A stretch of DNA of 48,066 bases from Bacillota bacterium (GTDB lineage Bacteria > Bacillota > Limnochordia > Darwinibacteriales > DTU012). Both the position numbers and the translations under genes were made by a program. Of the stretch, positions 8,520-17,558 are shown piece after piece (the first letter of the stretch is position 1; every line of letters begins with the position of its first letter). The stretch is taken from contig JAAYMV010000081.1 of assembly GCA_012521185.1 (NCBI GenBank), forward strand, positions 1-48,066, read 5' to 3'. Under the pieces are notes generated by a model. The model worked only from the letters and a program-made list of their open reading frames with translations, was not told where the DNA came from and made no database searches.

Positions 8520-9420
8520 GGACTGCTCTCCTCTCTAACATATCTAAAAATGCTTCTAATCTTGTGAAGATACCAGCTTGTCCAGTGTGTTCATCCAAAT
8601 TCAACAACAGATGGGGTATCTGATTTCGTTGGCAAAATCTTTCTACTAAATCACAAACCAGAGAATCAGTTCCACAAGAAAAAGCTACCAAAGAGATAAA
8701 GCCATCAACTTGTTCTTTTAAATAATTTGTACCATTTATTATTTTCCGACCAGATGTCCAAAACATGCGTTTAAAGGATGGCTCCCTAAAGTGTTTTAAC
8801 AAGTTAGAGTCAAATGAATCGAGTGTATACAGATTATAGCCGCCGGCTTTTAGTCTGCTTACTATACCCATAGTTAAGTAATCATCATAGATTAAATACT
8901 CATGACCTAAAATACCTAAAGTTAATCTATTAGGTTTAACTGAGATAATTGGAGAATTCTGCTTCATTTGCAATGCTTTACAGGCTCGGTAATAAGCCTG
9001 AACTACTTTTGCTGGCGAAGCAAACTTTCTACCTAAGGCAAAGTATGCCTGAAAAACTTTCCATCCATTTCTTCTAGCATCAATCACCGGAACTAGAACT
9101 GTTGGCAAATTAGGAACGCTACTGCAAATCATATCTGGTAACCCCATAAACTTAGGGCAAATATACTCCCTTTGCACTACACTAATAATTCGCGGAATAA
9201 AAATATAGTCAACATTTTTCTGAACCAAATCATAAACATGTCCATGATAGATCTTTACGGGTAAACAAGCACCATCCACCGCATAGAAAACTCCCCAATC
9301 CATAATTTCTTTATTAGTTTTACGGGATAGCACAATTTCAAATCCTAGCTTATGGAAGTAAGTTTCCCAAAACGGATAATGCTCGTAATAGTATAAGGCC
9401 CGAGGAATCCCTATTTTCAC
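8473..9420 (-). CDS. Activase-associated DUF2229 protein, smaller paralogue
   Basis: This 315-residue protein is of the acyl-CoA dehydratase activase-related (DUF2229) type. The N-terminus KIGIPRALYYYEHYPFWETY is the family hallmark. Cysteines C52 (DGACLPVKIYHGHVYDL), C88 (YICPKFMGLPDMICS) and those in FSCGTDSLVCDLVERFCQ could bind an iron-sulfur cluster. The C-terminal DEHTGQAGIFTRLEAFLDML duplicates that of the next gene. GTG start after AAGGAGG. It follows spoVAF by 12 bases, so the three-gene activase set may be transcribed with spoVAF, suggesting late-sporulation expression; this is inference. Confidence 0.85.
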   Translation of the reverse strand: MKIGIPRALYYYEHYPFWETYFHKLGFEIVLSRKTNKEIMDWGVFYAVDGACLPVKIYHGHVYDLVQKNVDYIFIPRIISVVQREYICPKFMGLPDMICSSVPNLPTVLVPVIDARRNGWKVFQAYFALGRKFASPAKVVQAYYRACKALQMKQNSPIISVKPNRLTLGILGHEYLIYDDYLTMGIVSRLKAGGYNLYTLDSFDSNLLKHFREPSFKRMFWTSGRKIINGTNYLKEQVDGFISLVAFSCGTDSLVCDLVERFCQRNQIPHLLLNLDEHTGQAGIFTRLEAFLDMLERRAVHEVNCSSHGELLHSL

Positions 9421-9432
9421 TCTGCTTCCTCC

Positions 9433-10881
9433 TTACTTTCTTTTGGCTCGAGCATCTTTATCTTTGGGTTTAGTAATCGTTGGGCGATTACGAACACTTG
9501 GAATTGGATAACGAAATATTATCCTTAATAGTGCTGGTCCATCAAATGGAATTAGCGGCCACAGATAAGGCACACCGAACGACTGAGTTAAGCCAAAGAC
9601 TAATAACACAAATAAAGTAGTTACTCCAAGACCAATCCAGCCAAACAGTACGGTGCCGATATATAAAACATAACGAAATAACCGTAGTGCCTGAGATAAT
9701 TCTAAACTAGGTGTGCCAAAGGTACCGACAGCCACTACTGAAATATACAGAATTGCCTCAGGGGCAAATAATCCGACGGAAACAGCTAAGTCTCCAAGTA
9801 AAATACCACCGACGATACCTAAAGATGTTGCCAAAGCATTAGGTGTATGGATAAAAGCCATCCGAATCAAGTCCAAACCAATTTCTAGAATCAAAAACTG
9901 CAGCCATAAAGGGATAACCCCAATTTCTTTCGGGCCAATCCAGGATAAAAAGTCAGGTAGATTTTCAGTATGCACTAAAGCATACCACACTGGTACTAAA
10001 AATAAGGACAAAAAGATACCTAAAGTCCTAATCCAGCGTAAATAAGTTCCGACAGCAGGATTTTGAAAATATTCTTCTGCATGCTGGGTAAAATGCCAAG
10101 CAGTCACCGGCACAATTAAAGCAAATGGAGAAGTATCCACAAAAATTGCCACATGACCTTCATAAAGATGAGCAGCAGTTACATCCGGTCGTTCTGTGTA
10201 GCGAGCAACTGGTAATGGGTTGTAAGACGTACCTAAAATATATTCTTCTAAGTTCTTACCGCCCATCGTTAGAGCATCGCGTTCAATACCATGAATTCTT
10301 TCTTTAACTTCATCAATTAATGCAGGATCAACAATATCTGCTATGTAGGCCACAAAAATATCTGTTTTGGAACGAGTACCTACCTGTAAGGCTTCAAATC
10401 TTAAATTCGGATCACGAACCCGGCGTCGTACCATAATCGTGTTAAAGAGAGCCGTTTCCACGAATCCTTCCCGGGAACCTCTAGTTACCCGCTCTAAATC
10501 TGGTTCTTCAACTCCCCGAACAGGGTATTCACGCACATCAATAATAAAAGCAGTAGCAATACCATCAACAAATAGCAGGAGCGGACCACATAGTAATTGA
10601 TCAATAGCTTCATCCATTTTGTCTGTGGTATCTATCTCAAAATACGGCAGATAATGTTCTAAAAGCTGCTTAACTCCATTTGGTGCTAAACCTCCCCGGG
10701 GGATGTTCATAAGAATCTGCATTAACTCAGAGGTTTCCCGATCTTTAATAAAGCCATCGATAAACACAATGGCTGCATTTTTTTCGGCTACTTTAAACTC
10801 CCGAATAAATATATCAAAACTGATTCCATAACCGAGTTTGTCTTTAATTACAGCTAAATTGTCCACTAGCTTTCTTTGCAT
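9433..10881 (-). CDS. spoVAF: Stage V sporulation protein AF (GerA-subunit-like)
   Basis: This 482-residue membrane protein belongs to the GerAA/SpoVAF family. SpoVAF sits in the spore inner membrane and supports germination and dipicolinate release. The N-terminal soluble domain (MQRKLVDNLAVIKDKLGYGISFD... then IPRGGLAPNGVKQLLEHYLPY) is SpoVAF-like rather than GerAA-like. A central PVARYTERPDV motif and EGHVAIFVDTSPFALIVPVTAWHF precede about five transmembrane segments in the C-terminal half. The tail is strongly basic (KPKDKDARAKRK). No other spoVA genes are nearby. A terminator of the upstream gene lies just before it, so its promoter must be very close to the start. Confidence 0.92.
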   Translation of the reverse strand: MQRKLVDNLAVIKDKLGYGISFDIFIREFKVAEKNAAIVFIDGFIKDRETSELMQILMNIPRGGLAPNGVKQLLEHYLPYFEIDTTDKMDEAIDQLLCGPLLLFVDGIATAFIIDVREYPVRGVEEPDLERVTRGSREGFVETALFNTIMVRRRVRDPNLRFEALQVGTRSKTDIFVAYIADIVDPALIDEVKERIHGIERDALTMGGKNLEEYILGTSYNPLPVARYTERPDVTAAHLYEGHVAIFVDTSPFALIVPVTAWHFTQHAEEYFQNPAVGTYLRWIRTLGIFLSLFLVPVWYALVHTENLPDFLSWIGPKEIGVIPLWLQFLILEIGLDLIRMAFIHTPNALATSLGIVGGILLGDLAVSVGLFAPEAILYISVVAVGTFGTPSLELSQALRLFRYVLYIGTVLFGWIGLGVTTLFVLLVFGLTQSFGVPYLWPLIPFDGPALLRIIFRYPIPSVRNRPTITKPKDKDARAKRK

Positions 10882-10908
10882 CTAATCACCTTTTAATGTA
10901 AATTGATT

Positions 10909-10930
10909 AAAAGCGCCTTGGTGGCGCTTT
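10909..10930 (-). terminator. Rho-independent terminator between the holin-like gene and spoVAF
   Basis: Minus-strand stem AAAGCGCC/GGCGCTTT with a five-base loop, followed by TTTTAATC. The upstream gene's stop codon (10931-10929) is part of the 5' arm. Confidence 0.85.
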
Positions 10931-11261
10931 AGCGGACTACAGTTGGTACAAACATGTCTATTATTCCAATGGCAAAAGCAGCCAGTAACGCACCGATAAA
11001 TGAAACAGCCATGCCTGGAACAATAAATTGAGCGGTCCAGATTACCAAGGCGGACACAATAAATCCAACAATTCCTCGGCCATATGGAGATACATTTTTA
11101 CCTAATGTGGCTTCAATTACCCAGCCAATTGCAGCGATAGCAATAGCTGCCAACAACGCATTCAAAAAACCTAAGGTTTTAAAGCCAGGAATGAACAGCC
11201 CCACTAGCATTAGTACTAGTGCTGATACAATAAAGCGCACTATCGTACCTAGCCAATCCAT
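10929..11261 (-). CDS. Small four-TM membrane protein, phage-holin-family 4 (PF04020-like)
   Basis: This 110-residue, very hydrophobic protein has four predicted membrane helices, at about residues 5-25, 32-50, 60-82 and 84-105. It resembles the 'phage holin family 4' / DUF360-type proteins that are widespread on Firmicute chromosomes. The two halves look related (GxIVRFIVSALVLMLVGLFIPG versus GIVGFIVSALVIWTAQFIVPG), suggesting an internal duplication. No lysis or phage genes are nearby, so the holin label is nominal. It has its own terminator and lies between dodecin and spoVAF. Function unknown. Confidence 0.75.
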   Translation of the reverse strand: MDWLGTIVRFIVSALVLMLVGLFIPGFKTLGFLNALLAAIAIAAIGWVIEATLGKNVSPYGRGIVGFIVSALVIWTAQFIVPGMAVSFIGALLAAFAIGIIDMFVPTVVR

Positions 11262-11314
11262 GGAATCACCTCATTTTCAAGATAATCACATTGCTAGTAT
11301 TACCAAAAAGTCGT

Positions 11315-11521
11315 TTACGATTCAACGCGAAAAGCTACTTGTACATTTGCTTTATATTCTTCAATCTCACCAGCATCATTTACGCCACCTGTCCAATTTA
11401 ATACTTCCACTCCACTAATGTGACGAATTGTCTTAGCCGCCTCTTTCACGGCAACTTGCACAGCATCTTCCCAACTTTTATCCGATTGACCAACTAACTC
11501 CACAACTTTAATAACTGTCAT
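11315..11521 (-). CDS. Dodecin family flavin-binding protein
   Basis: Dodecins are 65-75-residue proteins that assemble into hollow dodecamers storing flavin or other cofactors. This one has 68 residues from ATG at 11521: TVIKVVELVGQSDKSWEDAVQ, then VEVLNWTGGVNDAGEIEEYKANVQVAFRV, with the tryptophan expected to stack on flavin. The ATG lies after AGGAGG; the in-frame extension upstream of it is not conserved. It sits alone between the M19 dipeptidase terminator and the four-TM protein gene. Confidence 0.9.
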   Translation of the reverse strand: MTVIKVVELVGQSDKSWEDAVQVAVKEAAKTIRHISGVEVLNWTGGVNDAGEIEEYKANVQVAFRVES

Positions 11522-11567
11522 TTTTGCACCTCCTAAATTTCTGTTCGAAATTAGTATAACCAAAAAA

Positions 11568-11595
11568 TAAAAAAAGAGCTCTTTTACGAGCTCTT
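11568..11595 (-). terminator. Rho-independent terminator after the M19 dipeptidase gene
   Basis: Minus-strand stem AAGAGCTC/GAGCTCTT with a six-base loop, followed by a long T-rich run. The dipeptidase stop codon (11586-11584) is in the loop. Confidence 0.9.
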
Positions 11596-12543
11596 GGAAA
11601 ATATCTCTTCTATTACACGGAAGAAGTTTCCACCGATGATTTTCTCTATTACAGCCTCGCTGAATTTACGTTTCTTTAGTTCATCAATTAGTCTAGGGAT
11701 TTTAGAAATATCTTCTAATTCTTTGGGCACACAAGAAATGCCATCAAAATCTGAGCCTATACCTACTGAATCTGTTCCACCAACCTTTAACAAATATTCG
11801 ATTTGATCAGCCACAGCTACCAAATCTACCTCATTTGCCGGCTCTTTTACAAAGTATGGATAGAAATTCACTCCAATTACGCCCCCTTGATCAGCTAAGG
11901 CTTTAATTTGAATATCAGTTAAATTACGTGGATGGGCGCATAGGGTTCGACTATTAGAGTGGGAAGCAATTACTGGAGCTTTGCTAATTTTTAACACTTG
12001 CCAAAATCCCTTTTCAGCCAAATGTGATACGTCAATAAACATACCGAGCTGATTCATTGCTTCTACTACTTCAAGTCCAAATTTACTTAATCCTTGGGCC
12101 TGTTCTCCTTCACCTACACCATCAGCTAACTGATTACGATTATTCCAGGTTAAGGTTAATCCTCTAACTCCTAAGCGATAAAAATTTCTTAAATTAGCTA
12201 AGCTACCCTCTAATGCTTCACCGCCTTCGAGCGACAGTATACCTCCAATTTTCCCACTATTTCTAACCTTCGCTAAGTCAGTTATGGATAATATCGGAAG
12301 CAAATCAGATTGGTATTTGTGAAAGTTCTGCCAGAAAATATCAACCATTAATAAGGCTTTATGCAAGGCTAAACCAAATCGATAAGATTCAGGGACATAA
12401 ATGGCAAAGATTGCTGTTTTTATCTGTCCGGCTTTTAGTTTTTCTAAGTTAACGTGACTATCAGCTATGGAGTTCAAATCTTGATGGGAACCAGCTTCCA
12501 ATAATTTTAGCAAAGTATCATTATGGGCATCAAAAATGTGCAT
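11584..12543 (-). CDS. Membrane dipeptidase family (peptidase M19)
   Basis: This 319-residue zinc dipeptidase is of the renal-dipeptidase/M19 family, which hydrolyses dipeptides including those with D-residues at the C-terminal position. The N-terminal metal motif DAHNDTLL, the bridging glutamate region GGILSLEGGEAL, DVSHLAEKGFW, and APVIASHSNSRTLCAHPRNLTD supply the metal ligands. GIGSDFDGISCVP carries the final catalytic aspartate. No signal peptide is seen, so the enzyme is probably cytoplasmic. Typical length. It is expressed alone, bounded by terminators on both sides. Confidence 0.93.
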   Translation of the reverse strand: MHIFDAHNDTLLKLLEAGSHQDLNSIADSHVNLEKLKAGQIKTAIFAIYVPESYRFGLALHKALLMVDIFWQNFHKYQSDLLPILSITDLAKVRNSGKIGGILSLEGGEALEGSLANLRNFYRLGVRGLTLTWNNRNQLADGVGEGEQAQGLSKFGLEVVEAMNQLGMFIDVSHLAEKGFWQVLKISKAPVIASHSNSRTLCAHPRNLTDIQIKALADQGGVIGVNFYPYFVKEPANEVDLVAVADQIEYLLKVGGTDSVGIGSDFDGISCVPKELEDISKIPRLIDELKKRKFSEAVIEKIIGGNFFRVIEEIFSKSS

Positions 12544-12563
12544 TTTTTACCCTCCAAAAGTTT

Positions 12564-12594
12564 AAAGCCTGTTTGCTCTTGGCAAACAGGCTTT
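12564..12594 (-). terminator. Strong hairpin, probable terminator after spoVS
   Basis: A 13-base perfect inverted repeat (arms 12564-12576 and 12582-12594, five-base loop) lies between spoVS and the dipeptidase gene. The minus-strand T-tract is weak (TTTAAACTTTT), but the stem is very stable. It lies in the right place to end spoVS transcription. Confidence 0.75.
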
Positions 12595-12624
12595 ATAAAT
12601 TAGATAATACAAAATTAATCTTTT

Positions 12625-12885
12625 TTACCGAGGTTCAACAATCAATTTGATGGCTGTTCTTTCTTCGTCATCGATCATAATATCTGTAAATGCAGGAATA
12701 CAGATTAGATCGACGCCCCCTGGGGCCACAAACCCTCTAGCAATAGCCACAGCTTTAACTGCCTGATTTAATGCACCCGCACCAATTGCCTGAATTTCCG
12801 CTCTACCTCTTTCTCGCAAAACCCCTGCTAACGCACCTGCCACTGAATTTGGACTAGATTTTGCAGAAACTTTTAATACTTCCAT
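12625..12885 (-). CDS. spoVS: Stage V sporulation protein S
   Basis: SpoVS is an 86-residue Alba-like protein affecting sporulation and septation. The sequence MEVLKVSAKSSPNSVAGALA, GRAEIQAIGAGALNQAVKAVAIARG and FTDIMIDDEERTAIKLIVEPR is nearly the family consensus. RBS GGGGAGG precedes the ATG. The 116-base upstream gap contains TTGACG at 12960-12955 and an AT-rich downstream segment, possibly its own promoter; the minus-10 is not clear. Neighbour ymdB lies upstream, an order often seen in Firmicutes. Confidence 0.97.
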   Translation of the reverse strand: MEVLKVSAKSSPNSVAGALAGVLRERGRAEIQAIGAGALNQAVKAVAIARGFVAPGGVDLICIPAFTDIMIDDEERTAIKLIVEPR

Positions 12886-13001
12886 GTGTAAGTGACCTCC
12901 CCTTTAAAATGAATCTATAGCTCAAATTTTACTGCTATATCTATATATATTAAGCGTCAAGGGAGAAATTCCTTTTTTATTCATAATATTTTTTTTACAA
13001 C

Positions 13002-13784
13002 TTAAATATTTTCTTTTTCATAGTATAGACGGAATATTTTTTCTGCTTTTCCTTCGTGATTTAAATCAACAATTATACCACATAATTGACGAGGTCCTTT
13101 CGCTACACTAAAGCGAGTAGGCAGCTGAGTCAAAAACTTATTAATAATTGTTTCACGACTAACGCCTAAAACACCATCTAATGGACCACACATCCCTAAA
13201 TCAGTAGTATAGGCAGTACCACCAGGTAAAATCCGTTGATCAGCAGTTGGAACATGTGTATGTGTTCCAACAACAATACTAACTCGACCATCAACATACC
13301 AAGAAAAAGCTTGCTTCTCAGAAGTAGCTTCAGCATGGAAGTCAATTATCACAAACGGAGTATGTTGTTGAACTTCTTCTAGCAGCTGATCGATTTTTCG
13401 AAAAGGACAATCAAAATCACCCATAAACACTCGGCCAATCAAATTAATTATAGCAACTTTTTGATCATTAATTGTAGCATAATATAAAAAATTGCCAGGT
13501 GTCCCAGGCGGATAATTAGCAGGACGCAGAATTCGTGGTTCCTGATCTAAATAAGGAATAATGTCCTTCTGATCCCAAATATGGTTACCGCTTGTTAGAA
13601 CATCAATGCCCATGGCAAATAATTCCTTAGCTATCTTAGGTGTTAAACCAAAACCACCTGCTGAGTTTTCACCGTTTGCAATAATTAAGTCCGGACTATA
13701 CTCCTGCTTTATCTGCGGCAAGATTTCTTTTAACATTTGTCTTCCAGGTCGTCCATAAATATCACCCAGTAATAATACGCGCAA
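13002..13784 (-). CDS. ymdB: YmdB-family metallophosphoesterase (cyclic nucleotide phosphodiesterase)
   Basis: This 260-residue protein is of the YmdB/TIGR00282 family. In Bacillus YmdB hydrolyses 2',3'-cyclic nucleotides and influences biofilm and motility gene expression. Metal motifs: LLGDIYGRPG at the N-terminus, IIANGENSAGGFG, TSGNHIWDQ, VIIDFHAEATSEK and VVGTHTHVPTAD, followed by TDLGMCGPLDGVLG. The TTG start is supported by a GGGGG ribosome-binding site six bases upstream. It lies ten bases after an unknown gene that follows rny, forming an rny-x-ymdB operon. Confidence 0.95.
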   Translation of the reverse strand: MRVLLLGDIYGRPGRQMLKEILPQIKQEYSPDLIIANGENSAGGFGLTPKIAKELFAMGIDVLTSGNHIWDQKDIIPYLDQEPRILRPANYPPGTPGNFLYYATINDQKVAIINLIGRVFMGDFDCPFRKIDQLLEEVQQHTPFVIIDFHAEATSEKQAFSWYVDGRVSIVVGTHTHVPTADQRILPGGTAYTTDLGMCGPLDGVLGVSRETIINKFLTQLPTRFSVAKGPRQLCGIIVDLNHEGKAEKIFRLYYEKENI

Positions 13785-13794
13785 AAATATCCCC

Positions 13795-14322
13795 CTAACT
13801 ACTCAGGTTCCGATGCTGATCGCTATAGACTAATACTTTTCCATCAGAACGTAATCCTATTAACTTCGTTTTATTATTTTCATTGCGTGCTTTTATAATA
13901 AGCTCTTCTAAGTCATCTTTAGTAACAAGCAAGTCGTCTAAAAATTGAGTCCCTTCAGTTATAATTGCAGATTCTAAATTATCTTTTATAAGTTCTAATA
14001 TAATTGTTATTTCTTCGCAAAAGGATAGATTAAGCTGATGTAAGATAATTATGCTAGACAAGTCTGCCGAATTATCCTGGTGAATCTCAACTGGATAATG
14101 ATCTTTATACAACAATTGATTATGTCCTTCTAAATGCTCAGAAATTTTGTTACCTAACTGCTTAAAATTATCTTCTGTCATTTCTTTGAGAAATATTACC
14201 ATCTTAATTTGATTTTCTTGCGGATAATAATGAACCCGACTAAGTATAGGAAACCTTAATAATAAAGCTACTAATAGGTTTACTTGGCTAGATTCTTGGT
14301 ATAGCTCATCCATTGACGTCAA
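13795..14322 (-). CDS. Unknown protein between rny and ymdB
   Basis: I do not recognise this 175-residue protein. It is soluble and acidic with no signal peptide, membrane segment or obvious catalytic motif. The N-terminal part alternates hydrophobic strands (VNLLVALLLRFPILSRVHYYPQ; KMVIFLKEMTED). The middle is rich in leucine and isoleucine (SSIIILHQLNLSFCEEITIILELI). The C-terminus has TKLIGLRSDGKVLVYSDQH. Start is uncertain: TTG at 14322 lies four bases after GAGGT; ATG at 14313 has poorer spacing. It is ten bases before ymdB and 52 after rny, so it may act in the same RNA-turnover pathway; that is guilt by association only. Confidence 0.7.
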   Translation of the reverse strand: MTSMDELYQESSQVNLLVALLLRFPILSRVHYYPQENQIKMVIFLKEMTEDNFKQLGNKISEHLEGHNQLLYKDHYPVEIHQDNSADLSSIIILHQLNLSFCEEITIILELIKDNLESAIITEGTQFLDDLLVTKDDLEELIIKARNENNKTKLIGLRSDGKVLVYSDQHRNLSS

Positions 14323-14348
14323 TTCAACCTCATCTTTCTATAATACGG

Positions 14349-14379
14349 AATAAGCCAGGAAAAAATCTCCCGGCTTATT
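14349..14379 (-). terminator. Hairpin at the rny stop codon, possible attenuator or terminator
   Basis: AATAAGCC/GGCTTATT arms enclose a pyrimidine/purine-rich 15-base interior that can pair further. The rny stop codon (14377-14375) is in the stem. There is no good T-run, so it may be a processing or partial-termination site between rny and the next gene. Confidence 0.5.
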
Positions 14380-15925
14380 TAGCATATTCGACTGCTCGTG
14401 TTTCACGAATTACTGTTACTTTAATCTGACCAGGATATTCTAACTCCGCTTCAATGCGTTTTACAATATCTCTAGAGATTTTAACAGCACTAATATCATC
14501 AACTACATCTGGTTTAACCATGATGCGAATTTCTCTTCCAGCTTGGATTGCATATGATTTTTCGACACCTTCGAATTCATTAGCAATCTCTTCTAATTTC
14601 TGTAGTCGTTTAATATAAGTTTCTAATGTTTCACGACGTGCACCTGGACGAGCAGCTGAAATGGCATCAGCAGCCGTTACTAGAACAGCTTCAATACTTT
14701 CAGCTTCGTAATCACCATGATGGCAGGCCATGGCATGAATAACCTCATTGCTTTCTTTGTATTTCTTAAGCAATTCGATACCAATCTCAATATGCGTTCC
14801 TTCCACCTCATGGTCAACAGCTTTACCGATATCATGCAACAAGCCAGCACGGCGAGCTACACGAGCATCCACACCTAATTCGGCAGCCATAATACCAGCC
14901 AAGTGTGCCACTTCGACAGAGTGTTTCAACACATTTTGGCCATAGCTAGTCCTAAATTTCAGTCTACCTAATAACTTAATCAGCTCTGGATGTAATCCAT
15001 GAACATTCGCCTCGAAAGTAGCTTGCTCCCCTTCGTCACGAATGATGGTTTCTACTTCCTTACGAGCTTTTTCGACCATTTCTTCAATACGAGCTGGGTG
15101 TATACGACCATCAGCAATTAATCTTTCTAAGGCAATCCGGGCAATTTCACGTCGGACTGGATCAAATCCAGAAAGAATAACAGCTTCAGGAGTGTCATCA
15201 ATAATTAAGTCAATGCCTGTTAATGTTTCTAAAGCTCGAATATTACGACCCTCTCGACCAATAATTCGGCCTTTCATTTCATCATTCGGCAAACTAACAA
15301 CGGACACTGTACTTTCTGCCACATGGTCTGCTGCTGTTCTTTGAATTGCTAATGAAATAATATCACGTGCACGTTTTTCAGCTTCTTCTCGGGCTTGATT
15401 CTCAATATCTTTAATCATCATCGCCGCTTCGTGCTTAACCTCATCCTCAACTTGCTTTAAGATAATGGCTTTTGCCTCATCAACAGTTAAGCCGGAAAGA
15501 CGTTCTAATTCAGCTAATTGCTGCTTTAAAATTTGTGAGATTTGCTCTTTTTCGGAATCAAGTTCTTGTTCTTTAAGATGTAAAGCAACTTCTTTCTTTT
15601 CTAAAGCTTCACTTTTTCGATCTAAACTTTCTTCCTTTTGCATTAATCTGCGTTCAAATTGTTGTAATTCAGAGCGGCGTTCCCGATGATCGCGCTCTTG
15701 TTCACTACGAAGCTTATGAATTTCTTCTTTCGCTTCCAATAACGCTTCACGCTTTTTAGCTTCCGCATCTTGTTGAGCTTGAGTAATCAAGCGCTCTGCT
15801 TCATGTTCAGCTGAAATGATTTTTGCTTCGGCAATCGTTCTACGAATATAATATCCTAGACCGCCAGCGATAACTGCTACAGCTAAATATTTAATAATTG
15901 CTATGAAAATATCTACATTGTTCAC
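14375..15925 (-). CDS. rny: Ribonuclease Y
   Basis: RNase Y is the membrane-anchored endoribonuclease that starts bulk mRNA decay in Firmicutes. The 516-residue protein has an N-terminal membrane helix (about 8-28). A long charged coiled coil (30-190) follows, then a KH domain with [21 protein letters not shown]. The HD domain carries [13 protein letters not shown] and ends in [15 protein letters not shown]. Length is standard. GTG is the likely start although the AGGGGG motif lies unusually close to it. A terminator separates it from recX upstream. Confidence 0.97.
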   Translation of the reverse strand: MNNVDIFIAIIKYLAVAVIAGGLGYYIRRTIAEAKIISAEHEAERLITQAQQDAEAKKREALLEAKEEIHKLRSEQERDHRERRSELQQFERRLMQKEESLDRKSEALEKKEVALHLKEQELDSEKEQISQILKQQLAELERLSGLTVDEAKAIILKQVEDEVKHEAAMMIKDIENQAREEAEKRARDIISLAIQRTAADHVAESTVSVVSLPNDEMKGRIIGREGRNIRALETLTGIDLIIDDTPEAVILSGFDPVRREIARIALERLIADGRIHPARIEEMVEKARKEVETIIRDEGEQATFEANVHGLHPELIKLLGRLKFRTSYGQNVLKHSVEVAHLAGIMAAELGVDARVARRAGLLHDIGKAVDHEVEGTHIEIGIELLKKYKESNEVIHAMACHHGDYEAESIEAVLVTAADAISAARPGARRETLETYIKRLQKLEEIANEFEGVEKSYAIQAGREIRIMVKPDVVDDISAVKISRDIVKRIEAELEYPGQIKVTVIRETRAVEYAK

Positions 15926-15946
15926 CCCCTGTCAACAAATATGAGT

Positions 15947-15971
15947 AAAGAAAGCCGAGTTAGAACTCGGC
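15947..15971 (-). terminator. Rho-independent terminator after recX
   Basis: Minus-strand stem GCCGAGTT/AACTCGGC with a two-base centre followed by TTTCTTT. Located between recX and rny, 50 bases past the recX stop. Confidence 0.82.
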
Positions 15972-16022
15972 CTCTCACTAGACCTTATTTAATTTCGCTC
16001 CAATACCTATATTGTAGACCTT

Positions 16023-16508
16023 TTACAGGTCAGTGTCAAGAGAGGAACCTAACAGCCTATCTAAGACATAACGAATGACATCCCAGCTAAATCCTCTTCT
16101 GTTCAACAATCCAATGATCCTTCGCTGTTTAGTCTTTAAGGGCAAATTTGCCATAGTTTTAAGCCGTTTTTCGGCTAAAGAAATAGCTAACTGTCGCTCA
16201 TCCTCCTTGGAGATCATTACTTCTTGAATAATCTCTTCTGCAACTCCTTTTTGTCGCAATTCATAATCTAATCCTTTAATTCCTTTTGGACGAAATCGAC
16301 AGCGGGTCTCAACTAAAGCAGCTGCTGTTAATCGATCATTAAGATAACCTAGATCAAGCAGCCAGGAAATTACAGCTTCCACATCTGTTTCTAAGTACCC
16401 ATCTTTGAGCAGTCTTTGTCTTAATTCTGCAGCAGTCCGATTCTTTACTGTTAGTAGGCGTAAGGCACGAGCCTTTATATTACTCGTCCTTGCTTGCTTT
16501 CTTTCCAT
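16023..16508 (-). CDS. recX: Regulatory protein RecX
   Basis: RecX binds RecA filaments and modulates their activity. This 161-residue protein has the tandem three-helix pattern: [27 protein letters not shown], then [24 protein letters not shown] and [16 protein letters not shown]. Its ATG lies within the 3' end of recA (29-base overlap), giving translational coupling; this arrangement limits RecX relative to RecA. Length is normal. Confidence 0.93.
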   Translation of the reverse strand: MERKQARTSNIKARALRLLTVKNRTAAELRQRLLKDGYLETDVEAVISWLLDLGYLNDRLTAAALVETRCRFRPKGIKGLDYELRQKGVAEEIIQEVMISKEDERQLAISLAEKRLKTMANLPLKTKQRRIIGLLNRRGFSWDVIRYVLDRLLGSSLDTDL

Positions 16509-17526
16509 CTTCTGCTTTTACTTCTTCCTCAGTTGATTTTATTAATCCATAATGTTCCTTAACTTTACGCTCAATTTCATCCGTTAGTTCAGGATTCTGT
16601 TTGAGAAACTCTTTAGCATTTTCCCGACCCTGTCCGAGACGCATTTCGCCATAAGAATACCAGGCACCACTTTTATTTACCACATTAATATCAGCCGCCA
16701 TATCGAGGATGCTACCTTCACGGGATATACCTTCACCATACATAATATCGAACTCTGCTTCTTTAAAAGGAGGTGCCAACTTGTTTTTCAACACTTTAAC
16801 TCTAGTACGGTTACCAATCATTTCATTATTAGCCTTTAAAGTTTCAATTCTCCGAATATCCAATCTAATAGAAGCATAAAATTTTAAGGCTCGTCCACCG
16901 GGAGTAGTCTCTGGACTGCCAAACATTACTCCAACTTTTTCTCGAATTTGATTCGTGAAAATTACTGTAGAATTTGATTTACTAATGGCACCTGTTAACT
17001 TACGGAGAGCTTGAGACATCAATCGAGCCTGTAAACCTACATGGGAATCGCCCATTTCTCCTTCGATCTCAGCCCGAGGCACTAAAGCGGCTACCGAGTC
17101 AATAACTACCACATCTACAGCTCCACTACGAACTAAATGCTCGGCAATTTCTAAGGCCTGTTCAGCATGATCTGGTTGAGAAATTAATAGATTGTCAATA
17201 TCTAAACCTAGTTTGCGGGCATAAACAGGGTCTAAAGCATGCTCAGCGTCAATCATGGCAGCAACTCCACCAGCTTTCTGAGCTTCAGCCATAATATGTA
17301 AGGTTAAAGTAGTTTTACCAGAGCTTTCTGGTCCATAAATTTCCACTACACGACCTCGTGGTACACCTCCGATACCTAAAGCAATGTCTAGGGGTAAGGC
17401 TCCCGTTGGAATAACATCAACATTAAGCTTGGCCTCAGCCTCACCTAATTTCATAATCGAACCTTTACCAAATTGTTTTTCAATATGCTGTAAGGCAGTA
17501 TCTAACGCTCGTTGTCTATCACTCAT
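16480..17526 (-). CDS. recA: Recombinase RecA
   Basis: RecA forms filaments on single-stranded DNA, drives strand exchange and stimulates LexA self-cleavage. The 348-residue sequence includes Walker A GPESSGKT (residues 65-72), [36 protein letters not shown]2-region [21 protein letters not shown], and the acidic C-terminus. RBS AAGGAG is nine bases before the ATG. A LexA-box-like sequence is 33 bases upstream of the start, so SOS control is likely. recX overlaps its end. Confidence 0.98.
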   Translation of the reverse strand: MSDRQRALDTALQHIEKQFGKGSIMKLGEAEAKLNVDVIPTGALPLDIALGIGGVPRGRVVEIYGPESSGKTTLTLHIMAEAQKAGGVAAMIDAEHALDPVYARKLGLDIDNLLISQPDHAEQALEIAEHLVRSGAVDVVVIDSVAALVPRAEIEGEMGDSHVGLQARLMSQALRKLTGAISKSNSTVIFTNQIREKVGVMFGSPETTPGGRALKFYASIRLDIRRIETLKANNEMIGNRTRVKVLKNKLAPPFKEAEFDIMYGEGISREGSILDMAADINVVNKSGAWYSYGEMRLGQGRENAKEFLKQNPELTDEIERKVKEHYGLIKSTEEEVKAEDGKKASKDE

Positions 17527-17558
17527 TATACAATCACTCCTTAAGAAAAGTTGTCCAC

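Noticed and set aside
10929-11261. Phage holin as a sign of prophage
   Set aside because: No lysin, capsid, integrase or att-like repeats nearby; this membrane family is common on chromosomes of spore formers.
12886-13001. Sigma-H promoter for spoVS
   Set aside because: AAAGGAATT resembles a minus-35 but no matching GAAT minus-10 occurs at the right spacing; not reported as a feature.
14748-15689. Plus-strand open frames antisense to rny
   Set aside because: Low-complexity translations mirrored from the coiled-coil and HD-domain codons, no ribosome-binding sites; shadows of rny.
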